From: Candidatus Saccharimonadota bacterium
Lineage (GTDB): Bacteria > Patescibacteriota > Saccharimonadia > Saccharimonadales > Saccharimonadaceae
NCBI GenBank assembly: GCA_027450165.1
Contig: DAIDKE010000001.1
Location: 196,373 to 260,372 of the forward strand
Direction of reading: 5' to 3'
DNA length: 64,000 nucleotides
Position 1 is the stretch's first letter; each line of letters begins with the position of its first letter. The notes beneath the pieces were generated by a model, which saw nothing but the letters and a program-made list of their open reading frames with translations, ran no database searches and had not been told where the DNA came from. Shown here one piece after another: positions 1-8,577 of the stretch. The translations under genes and the position numbers were made by a program.

Positions 1-869
1 GTCTTGGTTGGCCGCTGGGTTGTGTTTGGCGGTAATGATTTCAATAGATCACTGACAGTTATCGCAAAGGCGCCTAAAGTAAGGCCGATTACTCCAACAG
101 CATAGATGTTTGCCGGCCAGCTGCGCAATACGCTTGTCTGTTTTGGCGAAGACTGAGTAAAGGCTTCGGTTAAAATACTCGACCTTGAGGCGCCGCGTTT
201 CGTGAGCACCCCCACCATAGGTTTCATAAAAAACGGCGGTCCACATATAAAAAATCGACGGTCTTGGTAGCTATTGCCCGTAACCTTGTCGAGTAGCTCA
301 GCTGTTATATAACCAGTTTCGGCCTGCTGCTGTGGCAGTTTATCGACTGGACCTTTACCAACTACGAATACAACCTTAAGGTTCGGGTGACTAGCCTGGA
401 TCGCCAATAGCTCATCGCCAAACGGTATATCATCTTGGGTCGCACAACTATATAGCAATGTTACGTCATTAGTCGCATTCAAATCGCGCAGGTAGCGCAA
501 TATGCTTATAAAAGGCGTAATGCCGATTCCGCCAGCTAAAAATACCGCTTTTTTATCGTTTGCCGTGTCAAAAACAAAGCCGCCGAATGGACCCGTAACG
601 TTAACGACATCGCCAACTTGCAGCTTGCTTAATGCGGTAGTGAATTGTCCTCGTACTCGCATACTAAACTGCAGGCTGTGCTGATCGGTGGGCGAACTGA
701 CGATTGAAAAACAGCGTGTCGTCGAAGCTTTCCGACGTTTTTCAAAGCTAATTGCCGCATATTGGCCTGGTTGAAACGCCATCGGCCGCTCGGACTCGTC
801 GCGCTTTAAAGTCAAAAGCAACGTCGAGCCTGTAATTTTAGCGCTTTCTTGAACGACATAGGTATGCAT
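1..869 (-). CDS. FAD/NAD(P)-binding oxidoreductase, ferredoxin reductase-like, C-terminus cut by window edge
   Basis: The frame is open from the ATG at 869 to base 1, so the gene continues outside the window. The product resembles ferredoxin-NAD(P)H reductase family flavoproteins, which move electrons between NAD(P)H, FAD and a partner. Visible marks in order are an N-terminal FAD-binding barrel with RCFSIVSSP (like the family RxYS motif), the nucleotide-binding loop AGGIGITPF, and the late CGPPFFMKPMV motif. After the reductase domain comes a hydrophobic stretch (NIYAVGVIGLTLGAFAITV) that looks like a membrane segment, so the enzyme is probably membrane-anchored. A TATAAT at 880-885 lies 10 nt before the ATG. 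The partner is unknown; a ferric or quinone reductase role is possible. The family call is firm, the substrate is not. Confidence 0.8.
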   Translation of the reverse strand, partial: MHTYVVQESAKITGSTLLLTLKRDESERPMAFQPGQYAAISFEKRRKASTTRCFSIVSSPTDQHSLQFSMRVRGQFTTALSKLQVGDVVNVTGPFGGFVFDTANDKKAVFLAGGIGITPFISILRYLRDLNATNDVTLLYSCATQDDIPFGDELLAIQASHPNLKVVFVVGKGPVDKLPQQQAETGYITAELLDKVTGNSYQDRRFFICGPPFFMKPMVGVLTKRGASRSSILTEAFTQSSPKQTSVLRSWPANIYAVGVIGLTLGAFAITVSDLLKSLPPNTTQRPTK

Positions 870-954
870 GCTTATGGTTATTATAACATCTATAGCAATC
901 TTGATTGCTTATCATAAATCAAAGAACTAGAGCTCAAATCCAGGTAATCTGAAA

Positions 955-988
955 CAATAAAATAACCCCAGCTATAAAGGCTGAGGTG
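955..988 (-). terminator. Terminator after tRNA-Asn
   Basis: On the minus strand CCTCAGC pairs with GCTGGGG across a short A/T loop and is followed by a T-rich tract (TTATTTTATT). It lies directly 3' of the tRNA and fits a Rho-independent terminator. Confidence 0.7.
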
Positions 989-995
989 ATTTTTT

Positions 996-1070
996 TGGCT
1001 CCGGAGGCCGGGCTCGAACCGGCGACCTCGAAGTTAACAGCTTCTTGCTCTACCACTGAGCTACTCCGGA
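996..1070 (-). tRNA. tRNA-Asn (anticodon GTT)
   Basis: Reading the minus strand, acceptor arm TCCGGAG pairs with CTCCGGA, followed by discriminator G and an encoded CCA. The D arm (GTAGCTCAGTGGTAGAGC), an anticodon loop CTGTTAA with anticodon GTT, and the T arm with GGTTCGAGCC are all present. The first anticodon-stem pair is an A-G mismatch; the rest pair. CCA is encoded, as in the other tRNAs of this window. Confidence 0.95.
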
Positions 1071-1106
1071 ATACTCGCTGTATTATACCGCCCGCACCAG
1101 GGGTCG

Positions 1107-1559
1107 TCAAGGCTTATGCGACCGATTGGCGGCTTGCAGTCGCGAGCGATACGCGACGTAGGCTTCGTCGAGTCCTAAAATCTTTAGTGCGCCAACTAAC
1201 ACAAACAATTCATCGAGCACTTCACCACTGCCGGTTTGCTCGTATTCGTCAAATTTGCGGTTAACCACACCGGTGATCCATTTTTCTTGGGCCTGGGTCA
1301 CCACGTGATGTTCAGATTTCGTCAGCCGAGTCGTCACAACTTCCAGCGAGCGCGCCGAGTTGTCTCGTTTGCGTAGATATCCCTTGGTAATTAAGCCTTC
1401 GATATGCACCGCTACGGTCGAAACAGACTTGTAGCCTAGCGCCCGCATGATTTCGCGATAACTTGGGCCGTAGCCATGGCCCTGAATAAAAGCATCGACA
1501 AAGCTCAGCAATTCGCGCTGGCGTTTGGTCGATCGTTCGTTAGTTTGCGGTTCGTTCAT
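1107..1559 (-). CDS. LexA-like winged-helix DNA-binding protein without peptidase domain
   Basis: The first ~70 residues match the LexA DNA-binding winged helix: KRQRELLSFVDAFIQGHGY, then PSYREIMRALGYKS and a wing with GLITKGYLRK. The remaining ~80 residues are mostly helical and charged and lack the Ser/Lys dyad of the S24 autoprotease seen in true LexA (about 200 aa). It is therefore probably a repressor that cannot self-cleave and has another effector region. Its ATG overlaps the TGA stop of the upstream polymerase-like gene (ATGA), so the two are translationally coupled. Whether it controls the glycan genes is inference. A truncated SOS repressor is the alternative. Confidence 0.7.
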   Translation of the reverse strand: MNEPQTNERSTKRQRELLSFVDAFIQGHGYGPSYREIMRALGYKSVSTVAVHIEGLITKGYLRKRDNSARSLEVVTTRLTKSEHHVVTQAQEKWITGVVNRKFDEYEQTGSGEVLDELFVLVGALKILGLDEAYVAYRSRLQAANRSHKP

Positions 1560-2878
1560 AACAGTTCATGTTTACCCTTCGATAATACCACCGGCTGAGC
1601 CACGACTAACCCAGCCAGCCCCCACCAGACAATCGCCACGGTATCGTCGACGAATACTGGCAGCAGCACGCCAATCACCGCTAAACAAACACCGCCAGCT
1701 AGCACGCCGATCGCTAGCCAGTCGCGCCGCCGTTCATATAGCCGCCACAACACCAGGCCGAAAATCGCCAAGAATAGCGCCAAGCCCAGCCAGCCACTTT
1801 CATGCGCCACGAACAAATATTGATTCTCGATAATCGTCGGTGCGCCGGTGTACAGCGACGCCGAGCCGGTACTGCCCACGCCGGTGCCAAGCGGTTCATG
1901 TACCAAAGCCTTCATGCCGGCCGCCAGCGAACTAATGTGTCCACTGTCCGACTTGCTGGCGCTGCCGCCATCTGGGTTGCTGTGATAGATCACATTTTGG
2001 ACAAACGAGTTGCCCGAAAAGACCGTCACGCTAATCAGTCCAACCACAAAGGCCGCGCCCACCACTGACCAAATCGCATAACGTGCCTTGCGATTCACCG
2101 ACAAACTAACCGCCACCAGCACCGCCAACACGGCACCGATTAAAGCGCTCCGTGAATAACTAGCCCACAAGGCCACCGCCGCGCCCAAAAACAACAGTAA
2201 AATTCCATAAACCTGCCAAAACTTTTTCGGCAAACGCACGTTCATGACCCGCGCCACCAGTAGCGCCAAAATCATCGCCGCATAAGCCCCTAATGGGTTG
2301 GGCCCGCGCAAAGTGCTGTTGATTCGCACGAACGAATTATTTAAATCAACCGTTAAGTACGGCTGAATCGTGCTGGCGCTGTAGCCTAGGTATTTTAAAA
2401 TATCGCGCGGCAAAACAAAGACTTGTAGCAGCGCAAATCCCAGCACCGTCGCTGCCCCTGCGCCACCAACTATCAAAAACGGCCGCCTAAACTCCGGATA
2501 CAATTTAACCGCCGCATATACCAGACCGAAAAACAGCAAAAACCTTAGATCAATAATCAAACCAGCTAACACAGCCGCTGGACCCTGAAACTTATAGCCC
2601 AGCAGCAAGATATGCAGCAGCGCGAACCCGGCCACCATCAACATCAACGGCTCACGCAAGATATTAAACCGTTGCTTTTTGTACAACAAATAGGTAAGTA
2701 ACAAACCGGCAATTACCATCAAAATCTCGGCCCAAGCTTTAATCGCCAACGCCGCGCCAGGCCACAATGTGCCAAAACCCACACTAATCGGCGCCTGCAA
2801 GACAATCCCCCCGAAAATAATCAGCAACAGCCAAATATACAGTTGGTCAACAAAGGGCAAGTCCCGCATAGCTTTCAT
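1556..2878 (-). CDS. O-antigen ligase/polymerase-like membrane protein (Wzy/WaaL type)
   Basis: A 440-aa protein with about 10-12 hydrophobic segments over its length. The central segment has the sequence style of the O-antigen ligase domain: a large extracytoplasmic loop with NSTLRGPNPLGAY, then SYSRSALIG and a late GTGVGSTG loop. Members join or polymerise lipid-linked glycan units at the outer face of the membrane. The start at 2878 has a TAAACT -10-like box 6 nt upstream, consistent with a leaderless start. It is divergent from the sugar-phosphate transferase at 2919, and both share the short intergenic region. Ligase versus polymerase cannot be told apart from sequence. Confidence 0.75.
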   Translation of the reverse strand: MKAMRDLPFVDQLYIWLLLIIFGGIVLQAPISVGFGTLWPGAALAIKAWAEILMVIAGLLLTYLLYKKQRFNILREPLMLMVAGFALLHILLLGYKFQGPAAVLAGLIIDLRFLLFFGLVYAAVKLYPEFRRPFLIVGGAGAATVLGFALLQVFVLPRDILKYLGYSASTIQPYLTVDLNNSFVRINSTLRGPNPLGAYAAMILALLVARVMNVRLPKKFWQVYGILLLFLGAAVALWASYSRSALIGAVLAVLVAVSLSVNRKARYAIWSVVGAAFVVGLISVTVFSGNSFVQNVIYHSNPDGGSASKSDSGHISSLAAGMKALVHEPLGTGVGSTGSASLYTGAPTIIENQYLFVAHESGWLGLALFLAIFGLVLWRLYERRRDWLAIGVLAGGVCLAVIGVLLPVFVDDTVAIVWWGLAGLVVAQPVVLSKGKHELL

Positions 2879-2884
2879 ACCCCT

Positions 2885-2890
2885 AGTTTA
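2885..2890 (-). promoter_or_regulatory. -10 box of the polymerase-like gene
   Basis: TAAACT on the minus strand, 6 nt before the ATG at 2878. This spacing places the predicted transcription start at the start codon. Confidence 0.45.
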
Positions 2891-2918
2891 GCTGAAAATG
2901 GTATACTTATATATACTT

Positions 2919-4355
2919 ATGCCGAGTCGAAATCCTAAGTTTTACAGTTTTATCCTAATTATCATCGATTTCTTTGTCTTACTCGCCGCCTTTGTTATTG
3001 CCTACATCATTCGCGTCCAGTACGACCCACGCCCGCTGGTCACCAATATTTACGCCTACGACTATCTGCTGTCGTTCCTGCTGATCGTGCCGTTTTGGAT
3101 TTTGATTTTTGCCCTACTCGGCCTCTATAAACCAAGTACTTATAATCGCCGCCTCATGGAATGGTTCATGATCGTTGTCGGTACCTTTATCGGCATTTTG
3201 TTCGTAATTGGCTGGCAATATGTGGCCGGCAAAAATCTCTTCCCGGCTCGCCTGGTCGCCGCTTATGCGTTTGTCGGATCATTTGTGCTGATGATTATCG
3301 AGCGTGAAATCATGCGCGCCATTCGCTCGTACATGTTCAAGTACGGCCGCGGTATTCGACGGGTACTTTTGATCGGTTCGTCGGGCGTCACCAGCGACAT
3401 CGCCACCGCCTTGGCCGACACCGCCCATTCTGGCTACCACGTGATTGCCATTGCCGGCCAAAAACGTTTCTTGCCAGAAGACATTCGGGTCAAACATTAC
3501 TCACACGTCGAATCAGCGCTCAAAGAAATCCACAACGATGGCATTACGACCATTATTCAAACCGACCTTTACGAAGACCACACCCGCAACCAGAAAATCA
3601 TGTCAGCCGCCCTGGACAATCATGTTGAGTACAACTTTATTCCTAGCGAATCAGAATTCTATTCTGGCAAAAACACCATCGACGTCTTTTTGGGCTACCC
3701 AATGATCACCATTTACCAGACACCGCTGGTTGGCTGGGGCTCAATTTTAAAGCGCATTTTTGATTTTATAGTTAGCTCAATTTTGATTGCTATTTTGTTT
3801 ATCCCAGGTTTGATTATTTATCTTATTAAAAAGATCGCCGATCCGGGTCCGGCCTTTTACGTTAGCAAACGCCTGAGCCGTTTTTCGGAGCCTATTGGCA
3901 TGATTAAATTCCGTAGCATGGGCGCTCAATATGGTGGTAAAGACGCTGCCGATGAATTCCGCGACATGGGCCGCGACGATCTAGCCGCTGAATACGATAA
4001 GAATCGCAAGGTCGAAAACGACCCGCGCATTACTAGGTTTGGTGCCTGGCTGCGCAAAACCTCAATCGACGAATTACCGCAGATTTTCAACGTCTGGAAA
4101 GGTGATATTAGCCTAGTTGGGCCACGTCCGATTTTGCCGCAAGAAGTCCGCATGGTGCAAAAAAGCGCCTCACTACTGCACAGTGTCAAGTCTGGTATGA
4201 CCGGTCTTTGGCAAGTCTCGGGCCGCAGCGAACTGGACTTCAATGAGCGCATCGACCTGGAACTTTTCTACGCTCAAAACTGGACTTTCTGGCTCGATAT
4301 CAAGATTCTGTTCAAAACTATTCCGGCCGTTTTTCGTCGTCGCGGAGCCAAATAA
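2919..4355 (+). CDS. Polyprenyl-phosphate sugar-1-phosphate transferase (WbaP/exopolysaccharide sugar transferase family)
   Basis: This family starts glycan assembly by moving a sugar-1-phosphate from a UDP-sugar onto undecaprenyl phosphate. The N-terminal ~130 residues form four membrane segments, followed by a Rossmann-like domain with VLLIGSSGVTSD, one more hydrophobic segment, and the C-terminal catalytic Bac_transf domain. Catalytic landmarks are MIKFRSM, TSIDELPQIFNVWKGD and LVGPRPILPQE, all conserved in the family. An in-frame ATG at 2898 exists, but it overlaps a TGG-TATACT extended -10 box, so the ATG at 2919 is preferred. It begins the plus-strand glycan run. The sugar is not identifiable. 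Confidence 0.9.
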   Translation: MPSRNPKFYSFILIIIDFFVLLAAFVIAYIIRVQYDPRPLVTNIYAYDYLLSFLLIVPFWILIFALLGLYKPSTYNRRLMEWFMIVVGTFIGILFVIGWQYVAGKNLFPARLVAAYAFVGSFVLMIIEREIMRAIRSYMFKYGRGIRRVLLIGSSGVTSDIATALADTAHSGYHVIAIAGQKRFLPEDIRVKHYSHVESALKEIHNDGITTIIQTDLYEDHTRNQKIMSAALDNHVEYNFIPSESEFYSGKNTIDVFLGYPMITIYQTPLVGWGSILKRIFDFIVSSILIAILFIPGLIIYLIKKIADPGPAFYVSKRLSRFSEPIGMIKFRSMGAQYGGKDAADEFRDMGRDDLAAEYDKNRKVENDPRITRFGAWLRKTSIDELPQIFNVWKGDISLVGPRPILPQEVRMVQKSASLLHSVKSGMTGLWQVSGRSELDFNERIDLELFYAQNWTFWLDIKILFKTIPAVFRRRGAK

Positions 4356-4934
4356 GTGAAACTAACTATTGCTCGCCATGGCGAGACAACTCACAATCGT
4401 GATCACAAAGTTCAAGGTTGGTATAATTCGGAGCTCTCTGAGACCGGCATAGAGCAGGCTCAAGAATTGGCCGCTAAAATCACCGACAAGCCCGATATGG
4501 TTTTCGCGTCCGACCTTAAGCGCTGCCAGCAAACAGCTGCCCCAATCATCGAAAAGTTCCCCGACCTACAGGTTCTACTGGATTGGCGACTGCGCGAAAG
4601 ATATTTTGCAAAACTCCAAGATCAACCTAGTAAAAATGTCGACTGGGCTAGCTTTCAAGGCGCCGCTCCGTCCGACAGTCCAGACGGCGCAGAGCCAGAG
4701 CTATATTTCGAAGAGCGTGTAAAATCGTTCATTCGTGACCTTAGTTTATATAACCCAAAAACCGTTTTGATTATCACCCATGGCGGAGTTATTAACCGCC
4801 TCGGTTTCATACTTGATCCAAATTACGAAGCGCGCTGGTATGAAAATGTTGAATTTGTCGAGCTTGATATCGACCCCGATGACGTGCGTTTTGTGGCCGC
4901 CAAAAGATCAATCCCATGGAGCCCACTGTCATGA
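4356..4934 (+). CDS. Histidine phosphatase superfamily protein (phosphoglycerate mutase-like)
   Basis: A 192-aa protein starting with a GTG directly after the TAA of the previous gene. It opens with the phosphohistidine motif LTIARHGETTHNR, has SDLKRCQQTA about 50 residues later and the second catalytic histidine in LIITHGGVINRL. These are the hallmarks of the branch that dephosphorylates small metabolites or proteins. Location inside the glycosyltransferase run suggests a sugar-phosphate or lipid-phosphate substrate, but that is inference. Its stop overlaps the next start (ATGA at 4931), so expression is coupled. Confidence 0.85.
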   Translation: MKLTIARHGETTHNRDHKVQGWYNSELSETGIEQAQELAAKITDKPDMVFASDLKRCQQTAAPIIEKFPDLQVLLDWRLRERYFAKLQDQPSKNVDWASFQGAAPSDSPDGAEPELYFEERVKSFIRDLSLYNPKTVLIITHGGVINRLGFILDPNYEARWYENVEFVELDIDPDDVRFVAAKRSIPWSPLS

Positions 4935-6064
4935 CCCAGCCAAAAATCGCCATTGTCGCCGATTGGTTAACCAACATGGGCGGTGCCGAAAAAGTCGTGC
5001 TAGCTATGCACGAAGCTTTCCCGGACGCGCCGATATATACCTCGGTTTTCACGCCAGAAACAATGCCCGATTTTGCCAATTTAGACGTTCACACCACTTG
5101 GATTCAGAAATTTCCACGCGCGCTGCGCCGACTTCACCGCTGGTTCCCGGTAGTTCGTGTTTGGGCGTTTCGCTCGCTTGATTTATCGGACTACGACATT
5201 ATTTTGGCCAGCACCATCGCCGAGTCAAAGCACGTCCGCAAGACTCGCCCGGGCCAAATTTTGATTTCATACTGCCACACGCCAGTGCGCTATTACTGGA
5301 GCCATTACGCCGAGTACAAAAAGCACCCTGGCTTCGGCAAACTAGATTGGTTAGTTAAGCTTTTGATTCCAATCTTTATGCCAAGCCAAAAACGACTCGA
5401 CTTTAAGGCCGCTCAAAAAGTCGATTTATTTATTGCCAACAGCACAACCGTGCAAGAGCGCATCAAAAAATACTATCATCAAAACTCGATTGTCATTCAC
5501 CCGCCAGTTGATACCAAGCGCTTTGCGCCAGCGCGCAATCGTCAGGATTTTTACGTAGCACTCGGCCGGCAACTACCATATAAACGAATTGATTTAGCCG
5601 TCGCTGCCGCCACTAAACTCGGCGTTAAACTAAAGGTTTTTGGTAGCGGCCCACAACATGAAAAACTACTAGCCATGGCCGGTCCAAACGTTGAATTTCA
5701 TACCGACCGTTATGGTGATGCTTCAGACCAAGCGGTTACGAAGGCATTAAATAATGCCAAAGCTTTTTTGTTTCCAGCCGAAGAGGATTTCGGCATTGTC
5801 CAGGTCGAGGCCCTGGCGGCCGGTGCACCGGTCATTGCTTACAGCAGAGGCGGCGCGTTAGATATTGTTGATGACGAGGAAAGTGGGGTCTTATTTAATG
5901 AGCAGACCGTTGATTCATTAGCGAACGCCATTCAAAAAGCCCAAACCATTGACTTCATGCCAAGCCTACTAGCCCGTCGCGCCAAGCGCTTCGACAAAGG
6001 TTTATTTATTACTAAAATTCGCAAAGTTGTCAGCGACGCTTACACCAAAAGCTCAGATAGATAG
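4931..6064 (+). CDS. Glycosyltransferase family 4 (GT-B fold)
   Basis: The start is taken at the ATG at 4931, which overlaps the upstream TGA; a longer reading from 4916 would invade the phosphatase. The N-terminal half begins with KIAIVADWLTNMGGAEKVV, the donor-side glycine loop of GT4 enzymes, and the C-terminal half carries the E-x7-E type nucleotide-sugar site in EEDFGIVQVEALAAGAPVIA. Length (about 377 aa) is typical. Enzymes close to WbaZ and mannosyltransferases share this pattern. It probably acts at the cytoplasmic face of the membrane on a lipid-linked glycan. Donor and acceptor are unknown. Confidence 0.88.
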   Translation: MTQPKIAIVADWLTNMGGAEKVVLAMHEAFPDAPIYTSVFTPETMPDFANLDVHTTWIQKFPRALRRLHRWFPVVRVWAFRSLDLSDYDIILASTIAESKHVRKTRPGQILISYCHTPVRYYWSHYAEYKKHPGFGKLDWLVKLLIPIFMPSQKRLDFKAAQKVDLFIANSTTVQERIKKYYHQNSIVIHPPVDTKRFAPARNRQDFYVALGRQLPYKRIDLAVAAATKLGVKLKVFGSGPQHEKLLAMAGPNVEFHTDRYGDASDQAVTKALNNAKAFLFPAEEDFGIVQVEALAAGAPVIAYSRGGALDIVDDEESGVLFNEQTVDSLANAIQKAQTIDFMPSLLARRAKRFDKGLFITKIRKVVSDAYTKSSDR

Positions 6065-6082
6065 AGTATAGTGGTTGGTAGT

Positions 6083-7051
6083 ATGAAGCTATTTATTCAA
6101 ATTCCGTGCCTCAACGAAGAAACAACCCTACCGCTCGTCCTCGAAAAAATGCCTAAAAAAATAGCTGGCATTGACGATATCGAGCTATTAATAATTGACG
6201 ATGGTTCAACCGACAAAACGATTGCCGTTGCCAAAAAACTTGGTGTCAAACACATTGTTAAACACCCCTATAACATGGGACTGGCGCGCTCTTTCCGCGA
6301 TGGTGTTGACTACGCCCTGGCTCATGGCGCCGATGTTGTTGTTAATACCGATGGTGACAACCAATACCCGCAGGAGCGTATTGCCGACCTAGTCAAACCA
6401 ATTGTTGATGGCCAGGCCGATATCGTGATTGGCGACCGCCAAACTCACAAAATTGCTCACTTCTCGCGTTTCAAAAAGTTTATGCAGCGCTTTGGCACGG
6501 CCGTAGTTAACCAAGCCGCCGGCACTAAATTACCCGACGCCCCGAGCGGTTTTCGCGCCTATTCCCGCCAAGCCCTGTACCGCTTGAACATCATTACCCA
6601 GTTCAGCTACACCATGGAAACAATCATTCAAGCTGGCAACAAACGCCTGCATTCAATTAGCATCCCAATCGACACCAATGCCAAAACCCGCGAGTCGCGC
6701 CTGTTCAAGAGCAGCTGGCAGCACATGCGCAAATCAGCCGACGCCATCATCCGCAGCTATGTCATGTTCAAACCGGTCACATTTTTCGGCACCTTTGGCG
6801 GCATTTTGCTGGTACTGGGTGCCATTCCGTTTATCCGCTATGCCTATTTCTTTTTTACCGAGGGTGGGCGCGGACATTTGCAGTCGCTGGTGATTGGCGT
6901 CACTCTAGTTACGGCTGGCTTGCTGTCATTTGCGCTTAGTGTGATCGCTGATCTACTGCGCACCAATCGTGTCTTAACCGAAGATTTATTAGAGCGTGTC
7001 AAAAAACTGCAATACGAAAAACCAACCCAAGAGACCAAGTCCAAGAAGTAA
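6083..7051 (+). CDS. Glycosyltransferase family 2 with C-terminal membrane segments (DPM1-like)
   Basis: The catalytic domain begins with LFIQIPCLNEETTLPLVLE and has IDDGSTDKT and NTDGDNQYP (the DxD metal site), as in polyprenyl-phosphate hexose synthases and related GT2 enzymes. Two hydrophobic segments follow near residues 235-260 and 270-295. The ATG at 6083 is preferred over the upstream in-frame GTG at 6071, which sits inside a TATAGT -10-like box. The product could make the polyprenyl-linked donor used by the next gene's GT-C enzyme. Its stop overlaps the next start (TAATG at 7049-7053). Confidence 0.87.
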   Translation: MKLFIQIPCLNEETTLPLVLEKMPKKIAGIDDIELLIIDDGSTDKTIAVAKKLGVKHIVKHPYNMGLARSFRDGVDYALAHGADVVVNTDGDNQYPQERIADLVKPIVDGQADIVIGDRQTHKIAHFSRFKKFMQRFGTAVVNQAAGTKLPDAPSGFRAYSRQALYRLNIITQFSYTMETIIQAGNKRLHSISIPIDTNAKTRESRLFKSSWQHMRKSADAIIRSYVMFKPVTFFGTFGGILLVLGAIPFIRYAYFFFTEGGRGHLQSLVIGVTLVTAGLLSFALSVIADLLRTNRVLTEDLLERVKKLQYEKPTQETKSKK

Positions 7052-8574
7052 TGATTGAAAAAGTCAGCCGTAAAATATTCAAATTTCTAGGCTCCGACCT
7101 GTTTTTCAAGCTCATCATCGGCTGGTTTATACTCGAGACGCTTTGGGCGGCCTTTAGTTTGGCCTACCCGATGGCCTTCGATGAAAACTATCACCTGGGT
7201 ATTATCCAGGTTTATGCCAATCAATGGAGTCCGATTATTGCTCACCAGCCAGCCGGAACCTCTAGCCTTGGCGAGTTGCCATACCTGCCGTCTTTCCTTT
7301 ACCACTACCTGATGAGTTTTCCTTATCGACTGATTCACCTGTTCACGGCCGACCAAACGACAATCGTCATCATCTTGCGCCTGCTCGATATCGCCATGTT
7401 CACAGGCGGACTGGTTATCTTTAAACGTCTGCTGCAAAAACTTGGCGTATCCAAATTGATCATTAATTTATCAACTCTAATGATGACCTTTGCGCCATCG
7501 GTTGTACTGCTGGGGGCCGAGATAAATTATGACAACCTGCTATTCTTGGCGACGCCAATCTTCTTAATCTTTACCTTAAATATCGTTAATTCTTTGCGCA
7601 AAAACCAGACTATCAACTTCAAAGACCTAGCCTGGCTGATCATCATTGGCACCCTGGCTAGTCTAGTAAAATACCCGTTCTTGCCAATTTTCGCTGCCGC
7701 CGTGGTCGTTCTTTTGGTGTTATGGCTCAAAAACAAGCAGCGCCGTAAAACGTGGGATTCAATCTGGCAATCGTTCACTAAACTCTCAACTATCCTCAAA
7801 ACAACGCTAATTGTTTTGCTAGTTGTTAGTGTTGGCTTTTTCACCTATCGTTACGGCACCAACCTGGTCGTTTTGCACGACATCGACCCAAGCTGCGACA
7901 AAGTCCTATCGACCAACGACTGCTCCGACTACGGTCCCTGGATACGAGACTACACGCTTAAGCAAAGTAATCTCGCTAACGGCACAGTTATTCATGCCAA
8001 CTCGCCACTATTTGAAGCTGCCTGGATTTGGGGAATGATTCACCGGCTGTATTTTTCGATCAACTCCACTTATGACAATCATGGTCCAATACCAATTCAA
8101 CTAATTTTGGTAACCCTAATCGCCTTGTTTGGTGTGATTTTTACGGCTATCTTTTGGCGCAAAATTAGGCGGCGGTCGCGGGCGTTATGGGTCATGCTAG
8201 TCATAATCTTGGCCTATATAGTCAGTCTGCAATACGTTAACTACTCCAGCTACGCCAAGCTCGGCGCCTTTATGGCGATTAACGGCCGCTACTTAATTCC
8301 GCTGCTGCCAATCATCTTTGCCACCGTTGCCCTGGGCTTTAGTGAATTCTTTAACCGAGTCGCACCACACCGAACACTCCAGGCCAAAGCTATTTTCGTA
8401 GTTGTCGTGCTATTCTTGTCACTCTTTGGCGCCGGCATGTTTAGCTATATAATTTACGCAAGCAGCAGTTGGTATTGGCCACACTCACCACTCATTGGCT
8501 TTAACCACTGGCTGCATACCATTATTACGCCGCTAACACTCGGCGGCACTCAACAAATTTTATGGTGGGAATAG
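7051..8574 (+). CDS. Polytopic membrane protein, probable GT-C type glycosyltransferase
   Basis: A 507-aa protein with about 10-12 membrane segments. The first extracytoplasmic loop contains the acidic pair MAFDENYHLG, placed just after the first membrane segment as in GT39/ArnT-type enzymes, where an acidic residue in this loop is catalytic. Such enzymes use polyprenyl-phosphate sugars to glycosylate proteins or lipids on the outer face. The overlap with the preceding GT2 (a possible donor synthase) supports a joint pathway. A large loop between residues 280 and 325 contains two cysteines. A definite family cannot be assigned by eye. Confidence 0.65.
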   Translation: MIEKVSRKIFKFLGSDLFFKLIIGWFILETLWAAFSLAYPMAFDENYHLGIIQVYANQWSPIIAHQPAGTSSLGELPYLPSFLYHYLMSFPYRLIHLFTADQTTIVIILRLLDIAMFTGGLVIFKRLLQKLGVSKLIINLSTLMMTFAPSVVLLGAEINYDNLLFLATPIFLIFTLNIVNSLRKNQTINFKDLAWLIIIGTLASLVKYPFLPIFAAAVVVLLVLWLKNKQRRKTWDSIWQSFTKLSTILKTTLIVLLVVSVGFFTYRYGTNLVVLHDIDPSCDKVLSTNDCSDYGPWIRDYTLKQSNLANGTVIHANSPLFEAAWIWGMIHRLYFSINSTYDNHGPIPIQLILVTLIALFGVIFTAIFWRKIRRRSRALWVMLVIILAYIVSLQYVNYSSYAKLGAFMAINGRYLIPLLPIIFATVALGFSEFFNRVAPHRTLQAKAIFVVVVLFLSLFGAGMFSYIIYASSSWYWPHSPLIGFNHWLHTIITPLTLGGTQQILWWE

Positions 8575-8577
8575 GCC

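Noticed and set aside
986-1264. Plus-strand open frame of 92 aa across the tRNA-Asn region
   Set aside because: It is the antisense translation of the tRNA (the familiar EAGLEPATSKLTAS-type peptide) and runs into the LexA-like gene.
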